In this document: positions 27,421 to 37,397 of the stretch, one piece after another
Position numbering within the stretch: position 1 is the stretch's first letter
Layout of the letters: each line of letters starts with the position of its first letter
DNA from: an uncultured Ectothiorhodospiraceae bacterium
GTDB lineage: Bacteria; Pseudomonadota; Gammaproteobacteria; Nevskiales; Oceanococcaceae
Direction: 5' to 3'
Assembly: GCA_937141935.1 (NCBI GenBank)
Contig: CAKZQS010000031.1
Coordinates: forward strand, 1-52,247
DNA: 52,247 nt
Made by a program: the position numbers and the translations under genes
The notes under the pieces: generated by a model
Databases searched by the model: none
What the model was told of the DNA's origin: nothing
What the model saw: the letters and a program-made list of their open reading frames with translations, nothing else

Positions 27421-27693
27421 GGCGGGGGCCCCGCACAGCGGGGTCGCCCGGACTAGCGGGCCTGCGCCTGGGATTGCTCCGCGCCGATGCCCAGTCGTGC
27501 GAACAAGTCCACCGTCGGCTCGACCTTGTTCAGGGTGTAGACGTGCAAGCGGCGCAGCCCGCCCGGGCGGGGGCCCCGCATCGCGGGGTCGCCCGGATCA
27601 GCGGGCCTGCGCCTGGGGCTCCCCAGCGTCAATGCCAAGCCGGGCGAAGAGGTCCACGGTTGGCTCGACTTTGTTCAAGGTGTAGACATGGAG
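27421..27693. repeat. Tandem direct repeat carrying the metF 3' end and hairpin (period 145 bp)
   Basis: Copy A (27421-27548) and copy B (27566-27693) align at a fixed 145-base offset. Each begins with the hairpin GGCCCCGC-N3-GCGGGGTC (27427 and 27572) and runs into the last ~30 codons of metF. Copy B is the true metF end. Differences between the copies are largely at third codon positions in the conserved part. Confidence 0.88.
27453..27548 (-). pseudogene. metF 3'-end remnant (duplicate of last ~31 codons)
   Basis: Encodes LHVYTLNKVEPTVDLFARLG and ends QSQAQAR-stop, matching the end of the adjacent intact metF (same core, ending EPQAQAR). No start or upstream portion of a second metF is present; upstream of it is the terminator-like hairpin following metF. 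Many synonymous changes (for example CAC/CAT His, CTG/TTG Leu, AAG/AAA Lys, CCG/CCA Pro) suggest the fragment once belonged to a complete, selected metF copy or came from a related strain by recombination. Confidence 0.8.
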
Positions 27694-28464
27694 CCCCGGC
27701 GCCCCGCCATCGAGCAGCGTCTGGCACAGCCGGCTGACGACATCCAGGCCGAAGGCCCGGATGCTGGCCAGGTCATCGCCGTATTGCTCCAGCCGGAGGG
27801 CGATCCAGCGCGGGATTTCGGCGCCGCAGACGTTGGAGAAGCGCGTGAGCTGGCGGCGGTTGGTGATGGGCATGATGCCGGGCGTGATCGGCACCTGGCA
27901 GCCGGCCGCGGCCGCGCGCTCGCAGAAGTCGAAATAGGCGTCGGCGTTGTAGAAATACTGCGTGATCGCCGCATCGGCGCCGGCGGCCACCTTGGTGCAG
28001 AAGTTGCGCAGGTCGGCCGCGGGGTCGCGTGCCTGCGGGTGCATCTCCGGATAGGCCGCCACCTCGATATGAAAGGCGTCGCCGAAGGTCTTGCGGATGT
28101 GCGCGACCAGATCCGAGGCATAGCGGAAGGGCCCGGCCGGCAGACCCGCGCCGGAGGGCAGGTCGCCGCGCAGCACGACCAGCCGGCGCACGCCCATCTC
28201 GCGGTAGCGCGCCAGCAGCGCGTCCACCGACTCGGGCGTGGTGTTGACGCAGGACAGATGCGGCGCCGTATCCAGGCCCTGCTGCTCGCGGATGCGCTGC
28301 ACCGCGTCCACGGTGCCGCTTTGCACCGAGCCCCCGGCGCCAAAGGTCACCGAGACATAGGCGGGCTTGAGCACCCTGAGCTCGGCCACGGCCTGCTCAA
28401 AGCCCGGCCAAGCCTCGGCGGCCCGCGGCGGAAAAAATTCGAGGCTGTATTGCTTGTTCATCAA
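27598..28464 (-). CDS. metF: 5,10-methylenetetrahydrofolate reductase
   Basis: FAD enzyme reducing methylene-THF to methyl-THF for methionine synthesis. 288 residues, usual bacterial length. Motifs: YSLEFFPPR at the N-terminus, YVSVTFGAGGSV, HLSCVNTT, LRGDLPSGAG, AYPEMHPQA, AITQYFYNADAYFDFC and PGIMPITNRRQL. The start at 28464 has GGGAG, embedded in the palindrome CTCCCGCGGGAG (28468-28479) that could mask the ribosome binding site. It lies downstream of ahcY on the same strand, separated by a repeat element. The 3' end is followed by a hairpin and a second copy of its own last ~30 codons. Confidence 0.97.
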   Translation of the reverse strand: MMNKQYSLEFFPPRAAEAWPGFEQAVAELRVLKPAYVSVTFGAGGSVQSGTVDAVQRIREQQGLDTAPHLSCVNTTPESVDALLARYREMGVRRLVVLRGDLPSGAGLPAGPFRYASDLVAHIRKTFGDAFHIEVAAYPEMHPQARDPAADLRNFCTKVAAGADAAITQYFYNADAYFDFCERAAAAGCQVPITPGIMPITNRRQLTRFSNVCGAEIPRWIALRLEQYGDDLASIRAFGLDVVSRLCQTLLDGGAPGLHVYTLNKVEPTVDLFARLGIDAGEPQAQAR

Positions 28465-28510
28465 TGGCTCCCGCGGGAGGCTACATGCGCCGAAAGGCCG
28501 GAAAACCGGG

Positions 28511-28659
28511 AACCACAGATTGCGCAGATTTCACGGATTTCGAGTTGCCACCGTCCACAGCGCGGCCTCAAGGACTTAGCCAACTGGCCAAACGCCCAGA
28601 CGGCGCGACATGCTGCAAGGGTCCGGGCTCGGTCCACCCCCGCTGCGCAATCTGTGGTT
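28511..28659. repeat. Inverted-repeat intergenic element between ahcY and metF
   Basis: Termini are inverted copies of AACCACAGATTGCGCAG (28511-28527, and its complement at 28643-28659); the left arm continues into TTTCACGGATTT. About 115 bases between the arms contain no plausible gene. The arms match those of a second element upstream of ahcY. It resembles a small non-autonomous palindromic element; no target-site duplication is evident. Confidence 0.7.
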
Positions 28660-28720
28660 CTTCAGCCCAGCACAAACCCTGCGGCGCCGCCGGGTAGTCC
28701 GCGGCGGCGCCGGCAGGGGC

Positions 28721-30139
<1,419 letters not shown>

Positions 30140-30167
30140 GGTGACTCCTGATAGTTGGAATTCTCTA

Positions 30168-30272
30168 AACCACAGATTGCGCAGATTTCACAGATGTTGA
30201 GAAAGCCGGTTTCCAGGCCGTGCGAGCCGGTGGATGACCGATTTATCTGCGTAATCTGTGCAATCTGTGGTT
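30168..30272. repeat. Inverted-repeat intergenic element between metK and ahcY
   Basis: Left end AACCACAGATTGCGCAGATT (30168-30187) and right end the imperfect complement of the same sequence (about 30244-30272, reading TAATCTGTGCAATCTGTGGTT at its outer part). About 55 bases between the arms. Same terminal sequence as the element at 28511-28659, so two copies bracket ahcY. Confidence 0.75.
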
Positions 30273-30293
30273 AATTCAAAAACTGGGGCGGGC

Positions 30294-31520
30294 CTACAGT
30301 CCGGCGTCGGCGCGCAGCGCTTCGGCCTTGTCGGTGCGCTCCCAGGGGAAGGCGGTGAAGGTGGTTTCTTTCTCGACGCGCTGGCCGTCCTGGGTGTCGG
30401 TCCAGCGGTAGGTCATCTGCTCGGGCTCGCGGCCGAAGTGGCCGTAGGCCGCGGTGGCCTGGTACATCGGGTGCAGCAGGTCGAGCATGCGGGTGATGGC
30501 ATAGGGCCGCAGGTCGAAGTGCTGGCGCACCAGGCGCACGATGGCCTCGTCGGGGATGCGGCCGGTGCCGAAGGTGGTCACCGAGATCGAGGTCGGCTCG
30601 GCCACGCCGATGGCGTAGGAGACCTGGATCTCGCACTTCTCGGCCAGGCCGGCGGCCACGATGTTCTTGGCCACGTAGCGGCCGGCATAGGCGGCGCTGC
30701 GGTCGACCTTGGAGGGGTCCTTGCCGGAGAAGGCGCCGCCGCCGTGGCGGGCATAACCGCCGTAGGTGTCGACGATGATCTTGCGCCCGGTCAGGCCGCA
30801 GTCGCCCACCGGGCCGCCGATGACGAACTTGCCCGTGGGGTTGATGTGGAACTGCGTCTGCGCCGACAGCAGCTCGGCGGGCAGCACCGGCTTGATGACG
30901 GTCTCCATCACCGCCTCGCGCAGCTCTTCCTGGCTGATTTCGGGATTGTGCTGCGTGGACAGCACGACGGCATCGATGCCCACCGGCTTGCCGTCCACAT
31001 AACGAAGCGTGACCTGGCTCTTGGCATCCGGCCGCAGCCAGGCCACCTCGCCCGACTTGCGCACCTGCGCCTGGCGCTGCACCAGCCGGTGCGCGTACTG
31101 CACCGGCGCCGGCATCAGCGCCTCGGTTTCGTTGCAGGCAAAGCCGAACATCAGGCCCTGGTCGCCGGCGCCCTGGTCCTCGGGCTTGGCCCGGTCCACG
31201 CCCTGGGCGATGTCGACGCTTTGCTTGCCGATCAGGTTCAGCACGCCACAGGTGGCGCCGTCGAAGCCGACATCCGAGCTGGTGTAGCCAATGTCGGCGA
31301 TGACCGCCCGCACCAGCTCCTCCAGATCCACCCAGGCGCGGGTCGTGATTTCGCCCGCCACGATGGCCACGCCCGTCTTGACCAGCGTTTCGCAGGCCAC
31401 GCGCGAGTGCACATCGCGCGCCAGTAGGGCGTCGAGCACGGCGTCGGAGATGCGGTCGGCGACCTTGTCGGGGTGGCCTTCGGAGACCGACTCGGAGGTG
31501 AAGAGGTAATCGGCAGCCAT
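30294..31520 (-). CDS. metK: S-adenosylmethionine synthetase
   Basis: Makes SAM from methionine and ATP. 408 residues (others ~385-400). Motifs: [19 protein letters not shown], the ATP-site [32 protein letters not shown] and the signature [19 protein letters not shown]. The C-terminus includes AYGHFGRE. The ATG at 31520 starts at the conserved YLFTSESV; an upstream in-frame ATG reading through the palindromic site is rejected. First gene of a probable metK-ahcY-metF run. Confidence 0.98.
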   Translation of the reverse strand: MAADYLFTSESVSEGHPDKVADRISDAVLDALLARDVHSRVACETLVKTGVAIVAGEITTRAWVDLEELVRAVIADIGYTSSDVGFDGATCGVLNLIGKQSVDIAQGVDRAKPEDQGAGDQGLMFGFACNETEALMPAPVQYAHRLVQRQAQVRKSGEVAWLRPDAKSQVTLRYVDGKPVGIDAVVLSTQHNPEISQEELREAVMETVIKPVLPAELLSAQTQFHINPTGKFVIGGPVGDCGLTGRKIIVDTYGGYARHGGGAFSGKDPSKVDRSAAYAGRYVAKNIVAAGLAEKCEIQVSYAIGVAEPTSISVTTFGTGRIPDEAIVRLVRQHFDLRPYAITRMLDLLHPMYQATAAYGHFGREPEQMTYRWTDTQDGQRVEKETTFTAFPWERTDKAEALRADAGL

Positions 31521-31550
31521 GGGTGTCCTGTGAACCGAAAGGGGGTATGT

Positions 31551-31576
31551 CATCCGTGTATCCGGATACGCGGATG
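31551..31576. promoter_or_regulatory. Palindromic operator-like site upstream of metK
   Basis: Near-perfect 26-base palindrome whose centre reads GTATCCGGATAC (31558-31569), flanked by CATCCG and CGGATG; only one symmetric base pair fails. It lies 31 bases before the metK start, between metK and the divergent thioredoxin-like gene. Position and symmetry fit a dimeric repressor site. SAM-cycle genes in some Proteobacteria are controlled by SahR; whether this is a SahR site is not established here. Confidence 0.6.
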
Positions 31577-31653
31577 AAGTCTAACCAGATGCACTTGACA
31601 AGTCACCCGCCCGCCCCAAGGTGGAAGGTCCGCCCGTCGCAGAGCGACCCGAC

Positions 31654-32214
31654 ATGGCCCTGACCCCCTCCACGATGCTGCCGCTGGGCACAGCGGCCCC
31701 CGACTTCGCGCTGCCCGATACCGTCGGCGGCGACACGCTGCGCTTCGCCGACGTGGCCGGCGACAAGGGCACGGTGGTGATGTTCATCTGCAACCACTGC
31801 CCCTACGTCAAACACCTGGAACACGATTTCGGCCCGCTGGCGCGCAGCTACATGGCGCGCGGCATCGGCTTCGTGGCCATCAGCGCCAACGACGCGCAGA
31901 CCTACCCGCAGGACGGCCCCGAGGCGATGCGCGACAACGCCCGCCGGCTCGACTGGCCCTTTCCCTATCTCTACGACGAGAGCCAGGACACGGCCCGCGC
32001 CTACCAGGCCGCCTGCACGCCCGACTTTTTTGTGTTCGACGCGCAGGGCGAATGTGCCTACCGCGGCCAGTACGACGCCTCGCGCCCGGGCAATGAGCAC
32101 CCGGTTACCGGCGCCGACTTGCGCGCCGCGCTCGACGCGCTGCTGCGCGGCGAGGCGCCGGGCACCGGCCAGACGCCCAGCGTGGGCTGCAACATCAAAT
32201 GGAAGGAGGCCTGA
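31654..32214 (+). CDS. Thioredoxin-like AhpC/TSA-family protein
   Basis: 186 residues with a redoxin fold. It has the redox motif CNHC (Cys46, Cys49) in MFICNHCPYVKHLE, then GFVAISAND, and CTPDFFVFDAQG around the cis-Pro loop. This resembles the cytosolic thioredoxin-family redoxins annotated in many Proteobacteria; no signal peptide is seen. It is followed after 2 bases by msrA, consistent with a role in thiol-based repair. The ATG at 31654 is preferred over a GTG at 31621 because homology begins after it. Confidence 0.85.
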   Translation: MALTPSTMLPLGTAAPDFALPDTVGGDTLRFADVAGDKGTVVMFICNHCPYVKHLEHDFGPLARSYMARGIGFVAISANDAQTYPQDGPEAMRDNARRLDWPFPYLYDESQDTARAYQAACTPDFFVFDAQGECAYRGQYDASRPGNEHPVTGADLRAALDALLRGEAPGTGQTPSVGCNIKWKEA

Positions 32215-32216
32215 GC

Positions 32217-32849
32217 ATGCAAAGCTGTGATCTGCCGCCGCTGGGCGGCGCCGCGCGGCGCGAATTCCCCGACGCCGACGAGCAGGCCATCGAGGCCGGC
32301 GAGCGCGTGGCCGTGTTTGGCGGCGGCTGCTTTTGGTGCACCGAGGCCGTGTATCGGCAGATCGACGGCGTGCTCGAGGTCGAGGCCGGCTACGCCGGTG
32401 GGCTGGAGGAAACGGCCGACTACCGCAAGGTCTGCGCCGGCGATACCGGCCATGCCGAGGTCATCCGCATCCGCTACGACGCCGAGCGCGTGGGGTTCAC
32501 GACCCTGCTGAAGGTGTTCTTCTCGGTGGCCCACGACCCCACCCAGTACCACCGCCAGGGCAATGACATCGGCCCGCAGTACCGCAGCGCGATCTTCCCG
32601 GCCGACGCCGAACAGGAGCGCGTGGCGCGCGCCTATATCGCCCAGCTGGATGCCGCCGGCATCTACGACAAGCCCATCGTCACCAGCATCGAGTCGGCGC
32701 CTTTCTACAAGGCCGAGGCCTATCACCAGGACTACGCGGCGCAAAACCCCGATCAGCCCTACATCGCCGCCGTCGCCGCGCCCAAGGTGGCCAAGCTGCG
32801 CGAGCGCCATGCCGGGCTGCTCAAGGACGGGGGTCAGGGCTCGGCCTGA
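32217..32849 (+). CDS. msrA: Peptide methionine sulfoxide reductase A
   Basis: Repairs methionine-S-sulfoxide in proteins using thioredoxin. 210 residues. Catalytic motif GCFWCTEAVY with Cys38, then GYAGG, GHAEVIRIRYD, FFSVAHDPTQYHRQGNDIGP and the late AYHQDY. The ATG at 32217 has AAGGAGG at good distance, located in the last codons of the preceding thioredoxin-like gene. The pairing with a thioredoxin-like protein suggests a shared oxidative-damage role. Confidence 0.96.
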   Translation: MQSCDLPPLGGAARREFPDADEQAIEAGERVAVFGGGCFWCTEAVYRQIDGVLEVEAGYAGGLEETADYRKVCAGDTGHAEVIRIRYDAERVGFTTLLKVFFSVAHDPTQYHRQGNDIGPQYRSAIFPADAEQERVARAYIAQLDAAGIYDKPIVTSIESAPFYKAEAYHQDYAAQNPDQPYIAAVAAPKVAKLRERHAGLLKDGGQGSA

Positions 32850-32860
32850 TGCCACCCCCG

Positions 32861-32896
32861 GAAGTCGGCCCCTGAAGTCGGCCCCTGAAGTCGGCC
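32861..32896. repeat. 13-bp tandem repeat upstream of tkt
   Basis: GAAGTCGGCCCCT occurs 2.8 times without interruption, in the msrA-tkt gap. Directly after it, TACAAT (32909-32914) could be the -10 box of the tkt promoter, so the repeat would cover the -35 region. Confidence 0.7.
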
Positions 32897-32960
32897 GGTG
32901 CCAAGGCTTACAATAGGGGGATTCGGCTGCGTCCCAGGGCAGCCTATTCCTGAGAAATCA

Positions 32961-34949
32961 ATGACTTCGCGAAGAGATAAAGCGAACGCGATTCGCGCGC
33001 TCGCCATGGATGCTGTGCAGCAGGCCAAGTCCGGCCACCCGGGCATGCCGATGGGTATGGCCGATATTGCCGAGGTGCTGTGGACGGATTTTCTGCGCCA
33101 CAACCCGGCCGACCCGAACTGGCCCGACCGCGACCGTTTTGTCGTGTCCAACGGCCACGGCTCGATGCTGCTGTATGCGCTGCTGCACCTGTCCGGCTAC
33201 GACCTGCCGCTGGAGGAACTGCGCAACTTCCGCCAGCTCGGCAGCAAGACGGCCGGCCACCCGGAAAACTTCCTGATCGAGGGCGTGGAAACGACCACCG
33301 GCCCGCTGGGTCAGGGCCTGGCCAATGCCGTGGGCATGGCGCTGGCCGAGAAGCTGCTGGCGCGTGAGTTCAACCGCGATGGCCACGCCATCGTTGACCA
33401 CCGCACCTGGGTCTTCATCGGCGACGGCTGCCTGATGGAAGGCATTTCGCACGAGGCCTGTGCGCTGGCCGGCACGCTGGAGCTGGGCAAGCTCAACGTC
33501 ATTTACGACGACAACAACATCTCGATTGATGGCGAGGTCGGCGGCTGGTTCACCGACGACACGCCCAAGCGCTTCGAGGCCTACGGCTGGCATGTCATTG
33601 CCGACGTCGATGGCCATGACCCCGAGGCCGTGCGCACGGCGCTGGCCGCCGCGGCGGCCGAGGGCGACAAGCCCACGCTGATCTGCTGCAAGACGGTGAT
33701 CGGCTATGGCTCGCCGGGCAAGGCCGGCACCGAGTCCTCGCACGGCGCACCACTGGGCGAGGACGAGATCGCCCGCACCCGCGAGGCGCTGGGCTGGGAC
33801 TACGGTCCCTTCGAGATCCCCGACACGGTGCGCAGCGCCTGGGATGCCCGCGAGGCCGGCGCGCAGGCGCAGCAGCAATGGCAGCAAGCCTTCGCCGCCT
33901 ATCGCGAAGCCCACCCGGAGCTGGCCGCCGAATTCCATCGCCGCATGCAGGGCGACCTGCCGGCGGATTTCGCCGAGCGCTGGCCGCAGATCGTGGCCCA
34001 GGCCCAGCAGGACATGGCCAAGGTGGCCAGCCGCAAGGCCTCGCAGATGGCCATCAACGCCGCGGCGCCGCTGCTGCCGGAGCTGCTGGGCGGCTCGGCC
34101 GACCTGACCGGCTCCAACCTGACCAACTGGGAAGGCGTGGCGCCGGTGCGCCCGGACGGCCACGGCCGCCACCTGCACTACGGCGTGCGCGAATTCGGCA
34201 TGGGCGCCGTGATGAACGGCCTGGCGCTGCACCGCGGCTACCTGCCCTTCGGCGGCACCTTCCTGGTGTTCTCCGACTACGCGCGCAACGCCATTCGCAT
34301 GTCGGCGCTGATGGGCCAGCGCGTGCTCTACGTGATGACCCACGACTCCATCGGCCTCGGCGAGGACGGCCCGACCCACCAGCCCATCGAGCACCTGTCC
34401 AGCCTGCGGCTGATCCCGCGGGTCGAGGTCTGGCGCCCCGGCGATGTGGTCGAAACCTATGCCGCCTGGGGCGAGGCGCTGCAGCGCCATGACGGCCCGG
34501 CCGTGCTGGCGCTGTCGCGCCAGGGCATCGCGCCGCAGCAGCGCAGCGACGAGCAGCTGGCGCAGATCGCGCGCGGTGGCTATGTGCTGCGCGACGCCGA
34601 CGACGCCCAGGGCGTGCTGATCGCCACCGGCTCGGAGCTGGAGCTGGCCGTCGCCGCCGCCGAGGCGCTGGCCGCCGAGGGCATCGGCGTGCGCGTGGTG
34701 TCGATGCCCTGCGTCGACCGCTTCCTGGCGCAGGATGCCGATTGGCGCGAGCAGGTCCTGCCCGCCGCGCTGCCCCGCCGGCTGGCCGTCGAGGCCGGCG
34801 CCACCGGGCTGTGGTACCAGCTCGTCGGCAGCCAGGGCGACGTGCTCGGCCTGGACCGCTTTGGCGAGTCGGCCCCCGGCCCCGCCCTGTACGAACACTT
34901 TGGCTTTACCGCCGCCAACGTCGCGGCCCGCTTCAAGGGCCTGCTGTAG
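32961..34949 (+). CDS. tkt: Transketolase
   Basis: TPP enzyme transferring two-carbon units in the pentose phosphate pathway. 662 residues (E. coli TktA 663). Visible: [47 protein letters not shown] motif [13 protein letters not shown] ending near NNISIDGEV, then pyrimidine-domain [19 protein letters not shown] and C-terminal [12 protein letters not shown]. The ATG at 32961 begins at the homologous [17 protein letters not shown]; the ribosome binding site is weak. First of three carbon-metabolism genes tkt-gap-pgk. Confidence 0.98.
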   Translation: MTSRRDKANAIRALAMDAVQQAKSGHPGMPMGMADIAEVLWTDFLRHNPADPNWPDRDRFVVSNGHGSMLLYALLHLSGYDLPLEELRNFRQLGSKTAGHPENFLIEGVETTTGPLGQGLANAVGMALAEKLLAREFNRDGHAIVDHRTWVFIGDGCLMEGISHEACALAGTLELGKLNVIYDDNNISIDGEVGGWFTDDTPKRFEAYGWHVIADVDGHDPEAVRTALAAAAAEGDKPTLICCKTVIGYGSPGKAGTESSHGAPLGEDEIARTREALGWDYGPFEIPDTVRSAWDAREAGAQAQQQWQQAFAAYREAHPELAAEFHRRMQGDLPADFAERWPQIVAQAQQDMAKVASRKASQMAINAAAPLLPELLGGSADLTGSNLTNWEGVAPVRPDGHGRHLHYGVREFGMGAVMNGLALHRGYLPFGGTFLVFSDYARNAIRMSALMGQRVLYVMTHDSIGLGEDGPTHQPIEHLSSLRLIPRVEVWRPGDVVETYAAWGEALQRHDGPAVLALSRQGIAPQQRSDEQLAQIARGGYVLRDADDAQGVLIATGSELELAVAAAEALAAEGIGVRVVSMPCVDRFLAQDADWREQVLPAALPRRLAVEAGATGLWYQLVGSQGDVLGLDRFGESAPGPALYEHFGFTAANVAARFKGLL

Positions 34950-34980
34950 ACGCGAACCCCCTCGCTGACCGGAGAAACAC

Positions 34981-35994
34981 ATGAGCATCAAGATCGGTAT
35001 CAACGGCTACGGGCGCATCGGCCGCAACGTGCTGCGCGCGCTGTACGAATCGGGCCGCAATGGCGAGCTGCAGATCGTGGCGATCAACGACCTGGGCAAT
35101 GCCGACACCAACGCCCACCTGACCCGCTATGACACGGTGCACGGCCGCTTCGCCGGCACGGTGGCGGTCGAGGGCGACGAGATGGTGGTGAACGGCGACC
35201 GCATCAAGGTGCTGGCCGAGCGCAACCCCGCTGAGCTGCCCTGGGGCGACCTGGGCGTGGACGTGGTGCTGGAGTGCACCGGCATCTTCGCCAGCCGCGA
35301 CAAGGCCCAGGCCCACCTGCAGGCCGGCGCCAAGAAGGTCGTCGTGTCGCAGCCGGCCGGCGGCGACGTCAAGACCATCGTCTACGGCGTCAACCACGAC
35401 ACGCTGACCGCCGACGACGACATCATCAGCAACGCCTCCTGCACCACCAACTGCCTGGCCCCGCTGGTGCAGCCGCTGCAGGACGCCATCGGTGTGGAAA
35501 CCGGCCTGATGACGACGATCCACGCCTACACCAACGACCAGGTGCTGACCGACGTCTACCACTCGGACCTGCGCCGCGCGCGCAGCGCCACGCAGTCGAT
35601 GATCCCGACCAAGACCGGTGCCGCCGCCGCGGTCGGCCTGGTGCTGCCCGAGCTCAAGGGCAAGCTGGACGGCTTTGCCGTGCGGGTGCCGACGATCAAT
35701 GTGTCGATGGTCGACCTGTCCTTCATCGCCGGTCGCGAGACCAGCGTTGACGAGGTCAACGAACTGCTCAAGGCCGCGGCCGAAGGCCCGCTCAAGGGCG
35801 TGCTGGCCTACTCGGACGGCCCGCTGGTGTCGGTGGACTTCAACCACGACCCGGCCTCGTCCACCTACGACGCGACGCTGACCAAGGTCAGCGGCAAGCT
35901 GGTCAAGGTCTGCGCCTGGTACGACAACGAATGGGGCTTCTCCAATCGCATGCTCGACACCACGGCGGCCCTGATGAAGGCCCACCAGGCCTAA
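34981..35994 (+). CDS. gap: Glyceraldehyde-3-phosphate dehydrogenase, type I
   Basis: NAD-dependent oxidation and phosphorylation of glyceraldehyde-3-phosphate. 337 residues. Rossmann start [19 protein letters not shown], coenzyme-discriminating INDLGN, catalytic Cys in [13 protein letters not shown], and C-terminal [13 protein letters not shown]. Start at 34981 with GGAG (ccggagaaacac) upstream, 31 bases after tkt. Followed by a GC-rich hairpin and pgk. Confidence 0.97.
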   Translation: MSIKIGINGYGRIGRNVLRALYESGRNGELQIVAINDLGNADTNAHLTRYDTVHGRFAGTVAVEGDEMVVNGDRIKVLAERNPAELPWGDLGVDVVLECTGIFASRDKAQAHLQAGAKKVVVSQPAGGDVKTIVYGVNHDTLTADDDIISNASCTTNCLAPLVQPLQDAIGVETGLMTTIHAYTNDQVLTDVYHSDLRRARSATQSMIPTKTGAAAAVGLVLPELKGKLDGFAVRVPTINVSMVDLSFIAGRETSVDEVNELLKAAAEGPLKGVLAYSDGPLVSVDFNHDPASSTYDATLTKVSGKLVKVCAWYDNEWGFSNRMLDTTAALMKAHQA

Positions 35995-36006
35995 GCGCCG
36001 GCCGCC

Positions 36007-36033
36007 GGCGCCCCGCCGGGAGGGCGGGGCGCC
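36007..36033. other. GC-only hairpin between gap and pgk
   Basis: Perfect 11-bp stem GGCGCCCCGCC/GGCGGGGCGCC with a 5-base loop (GGGAG). No T-run follows, so it probably sets transcript stability or partial termination inside the tkt-gap-pgk run rather than ending it. Confidence 0.6.
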
Positions 36034-36077
36034 ATGCGCGCGGCGCGAGCGGCCCCTGATCAGCAATGGGAGGTGCG

Positions 36078-37256
36078 ATGAGCATCCAGCGAATGAACGA
36101 CGTCGACCTGGCCGGCAAGCGCGTGCTGATCCGCCAGGATCTGAACGTGCCGCTGGCCGATGGCGAGGTCAGTTCCGATGCGCGCATCCGCGCCGGCCTG
36201 CCCACCATCCAGCAGGCCCTGAAGGCCGGCGCGGCGGTGATCCTGATGTCGCACCTGGGCCGGCCCAAGGAGGGCCAGTTCAGCGAGGCGCACAGCCTGG
36301 CGCCGGTGGCCCGTTACCTGGGCTCCCTGCTCGGCCGTGAGGTGCCGCTGCTGCGCAACTGGCGCGAGGGCCTGAGCGTCGAGCCGGGCGAGGTGGTCAT
36401 GCTGGAAAACGTGCGCTTCGAGGCGGGCGAGAAGAAGGATGACGAGACGCTGGCCCGCGCCTATGCGGCGCTGTGTGATGTGTACGTGATGGATGCCTTC
36501 GGCACCGCGCACCGCGCCCAGGCCTCGACCCATGGCGTGGCCCGCTTTGCCCCGGTGGCCTGCGCCGGCCCGCTGCTGTCGGCCGAGCTGGACGCCCTGG
36601 GCGCCGCGCTGAAGGACCCGGCGCGGCCGCTGGCCGTCATCGTCGGCGGCTCCAAGGTCTCGACCAAGCTGGAACTGCTGGAAAGCCTGGCCCAGGTCGC
36701 CGACCGGCTGATCCTGGGCGGCGGCATCGCCAACACCTTCCTGGCCGCGGCCGGCCACCCGGTCGGCAAGTCGCTGTACGAGCCGGACCTGGTGCCCGCC
36801 GCCCGCCACGTGATGCGGGTGATGGAGCAGCGCGGCGCCACCATCCCGCTGCCCACCGACGTGGTCGCGGCCGTGGAGCTGTCGCCCGAGGCGCACGCCG
36901 AAACCCGGCCGATTGCCGAGCTGGAAGACGACGAAATGATTCTCGACGTCGGCCCGCAGACCGCGGCCGAGCTGGCCGGCGAACTCAAGGGCGCCGGCAC
37001 CATCGTCTGGAACGGCCCGGTCGGCGTGTTCGAGTTCGAGCAGTTCGCGCGCGGCACCAAGGCGCTGGCCGAGGCCATTGCCGAATCGGATGCCTTCTCG
37101 ATCGCCGGGGGCGGCGATACGCTGGCCGCCATCGACAAGTTTGGCGTGGGCGACGACATCTCCTATATCTCGACCGGCGGTGGCGCCTTCCTCGAGTTTC
37201 TCGAAGGCAAGACGCTGCCCGCCGTGCAGGTGCTCAGCGAGCGCGGCACCGACTGA
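36078..37256 (+). CDS. pgk: Phosphoglycerate kinase
   Basis: Transfers phosphate from 1,3-bisphosphoglycerate to ADP. 392 residues. Motifs: [65 protein letters not shown] and the C-terminal [13 protein letters not shown] with [14 protein letters not shown]. The ATG at 36078 is preferred over 36066 because GGAGGTGCG sits directly before it and homology starts there. The 140 bases downstream hold small hairpins but no T-rich terminator. Confidence 0.97.
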   Translation: MSIQRMNDVDLAGKRVLIRQDLNVPLADGEVSSDARIRAGLPTIQQALKAGAAVILMSHLGRPKEGQFSEAHSLAPVARYLGSLLGREVPLLRNWREGLSVEPGEVVMLENVRFEAGEKKDDETLARAYAALCDVYVMDAFGTAHRAQASTHGVARFAPVACAGPLLSAELDALGAALKDPARPLAVIVGGSKVSTKLELLESLAQVADRLILGGGIANTFLAAAGHPVGKSLYEPDLVPAARHVMRVMEQRGATIPLPTDVVAAVELSPEAHAETRPIAELEDDEMILDVGPQTAAELAGELKGAGTIVWNGPVGVFEFEQFARGTKALAEAIAESDAFSIAGGGDTLAAIDKFGVGDDISYISTGGGAFLEFLEGKTLPAVQVLSERGTD

Positions 37257-37365
37257 GCGCGGCCGCGTGGGCCGGTGCGGCACAGCCCGCCCCGGCGCGC
37301 AGGTACGCCCGACAACCCGTGGGCCGCAGCGGCCCCTGCGCGCCGCCACAGCGCGCAAACCACCC

Positions 37366-37382
37366 GAGCCGCCCGGCGGCTC
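37366..37382. other. Small hairpin before etfQO
   Basis: GAGCCGC-CCG-GCGGCTC, a 7-bp stem 15 bases before the etfQO start, in the 141-base gap after pgk. No T-tract; could affect translation initiation. Confidence 0.35.
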
Positions 37383-37397
37383 GCAGCGGAGTGAACG

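Noticed and set aside
30140-30293. SAH or SAM riboswitch in front of ahcY
   Set aside because: The gap is occupied by the CACAGATT inverted repeat; no conserved riboswitch core could be recognised.
32861-32896. Possible CRISPR-like repeats
   Set aside because: The 13-bp units are directly adjacent with no spacers.
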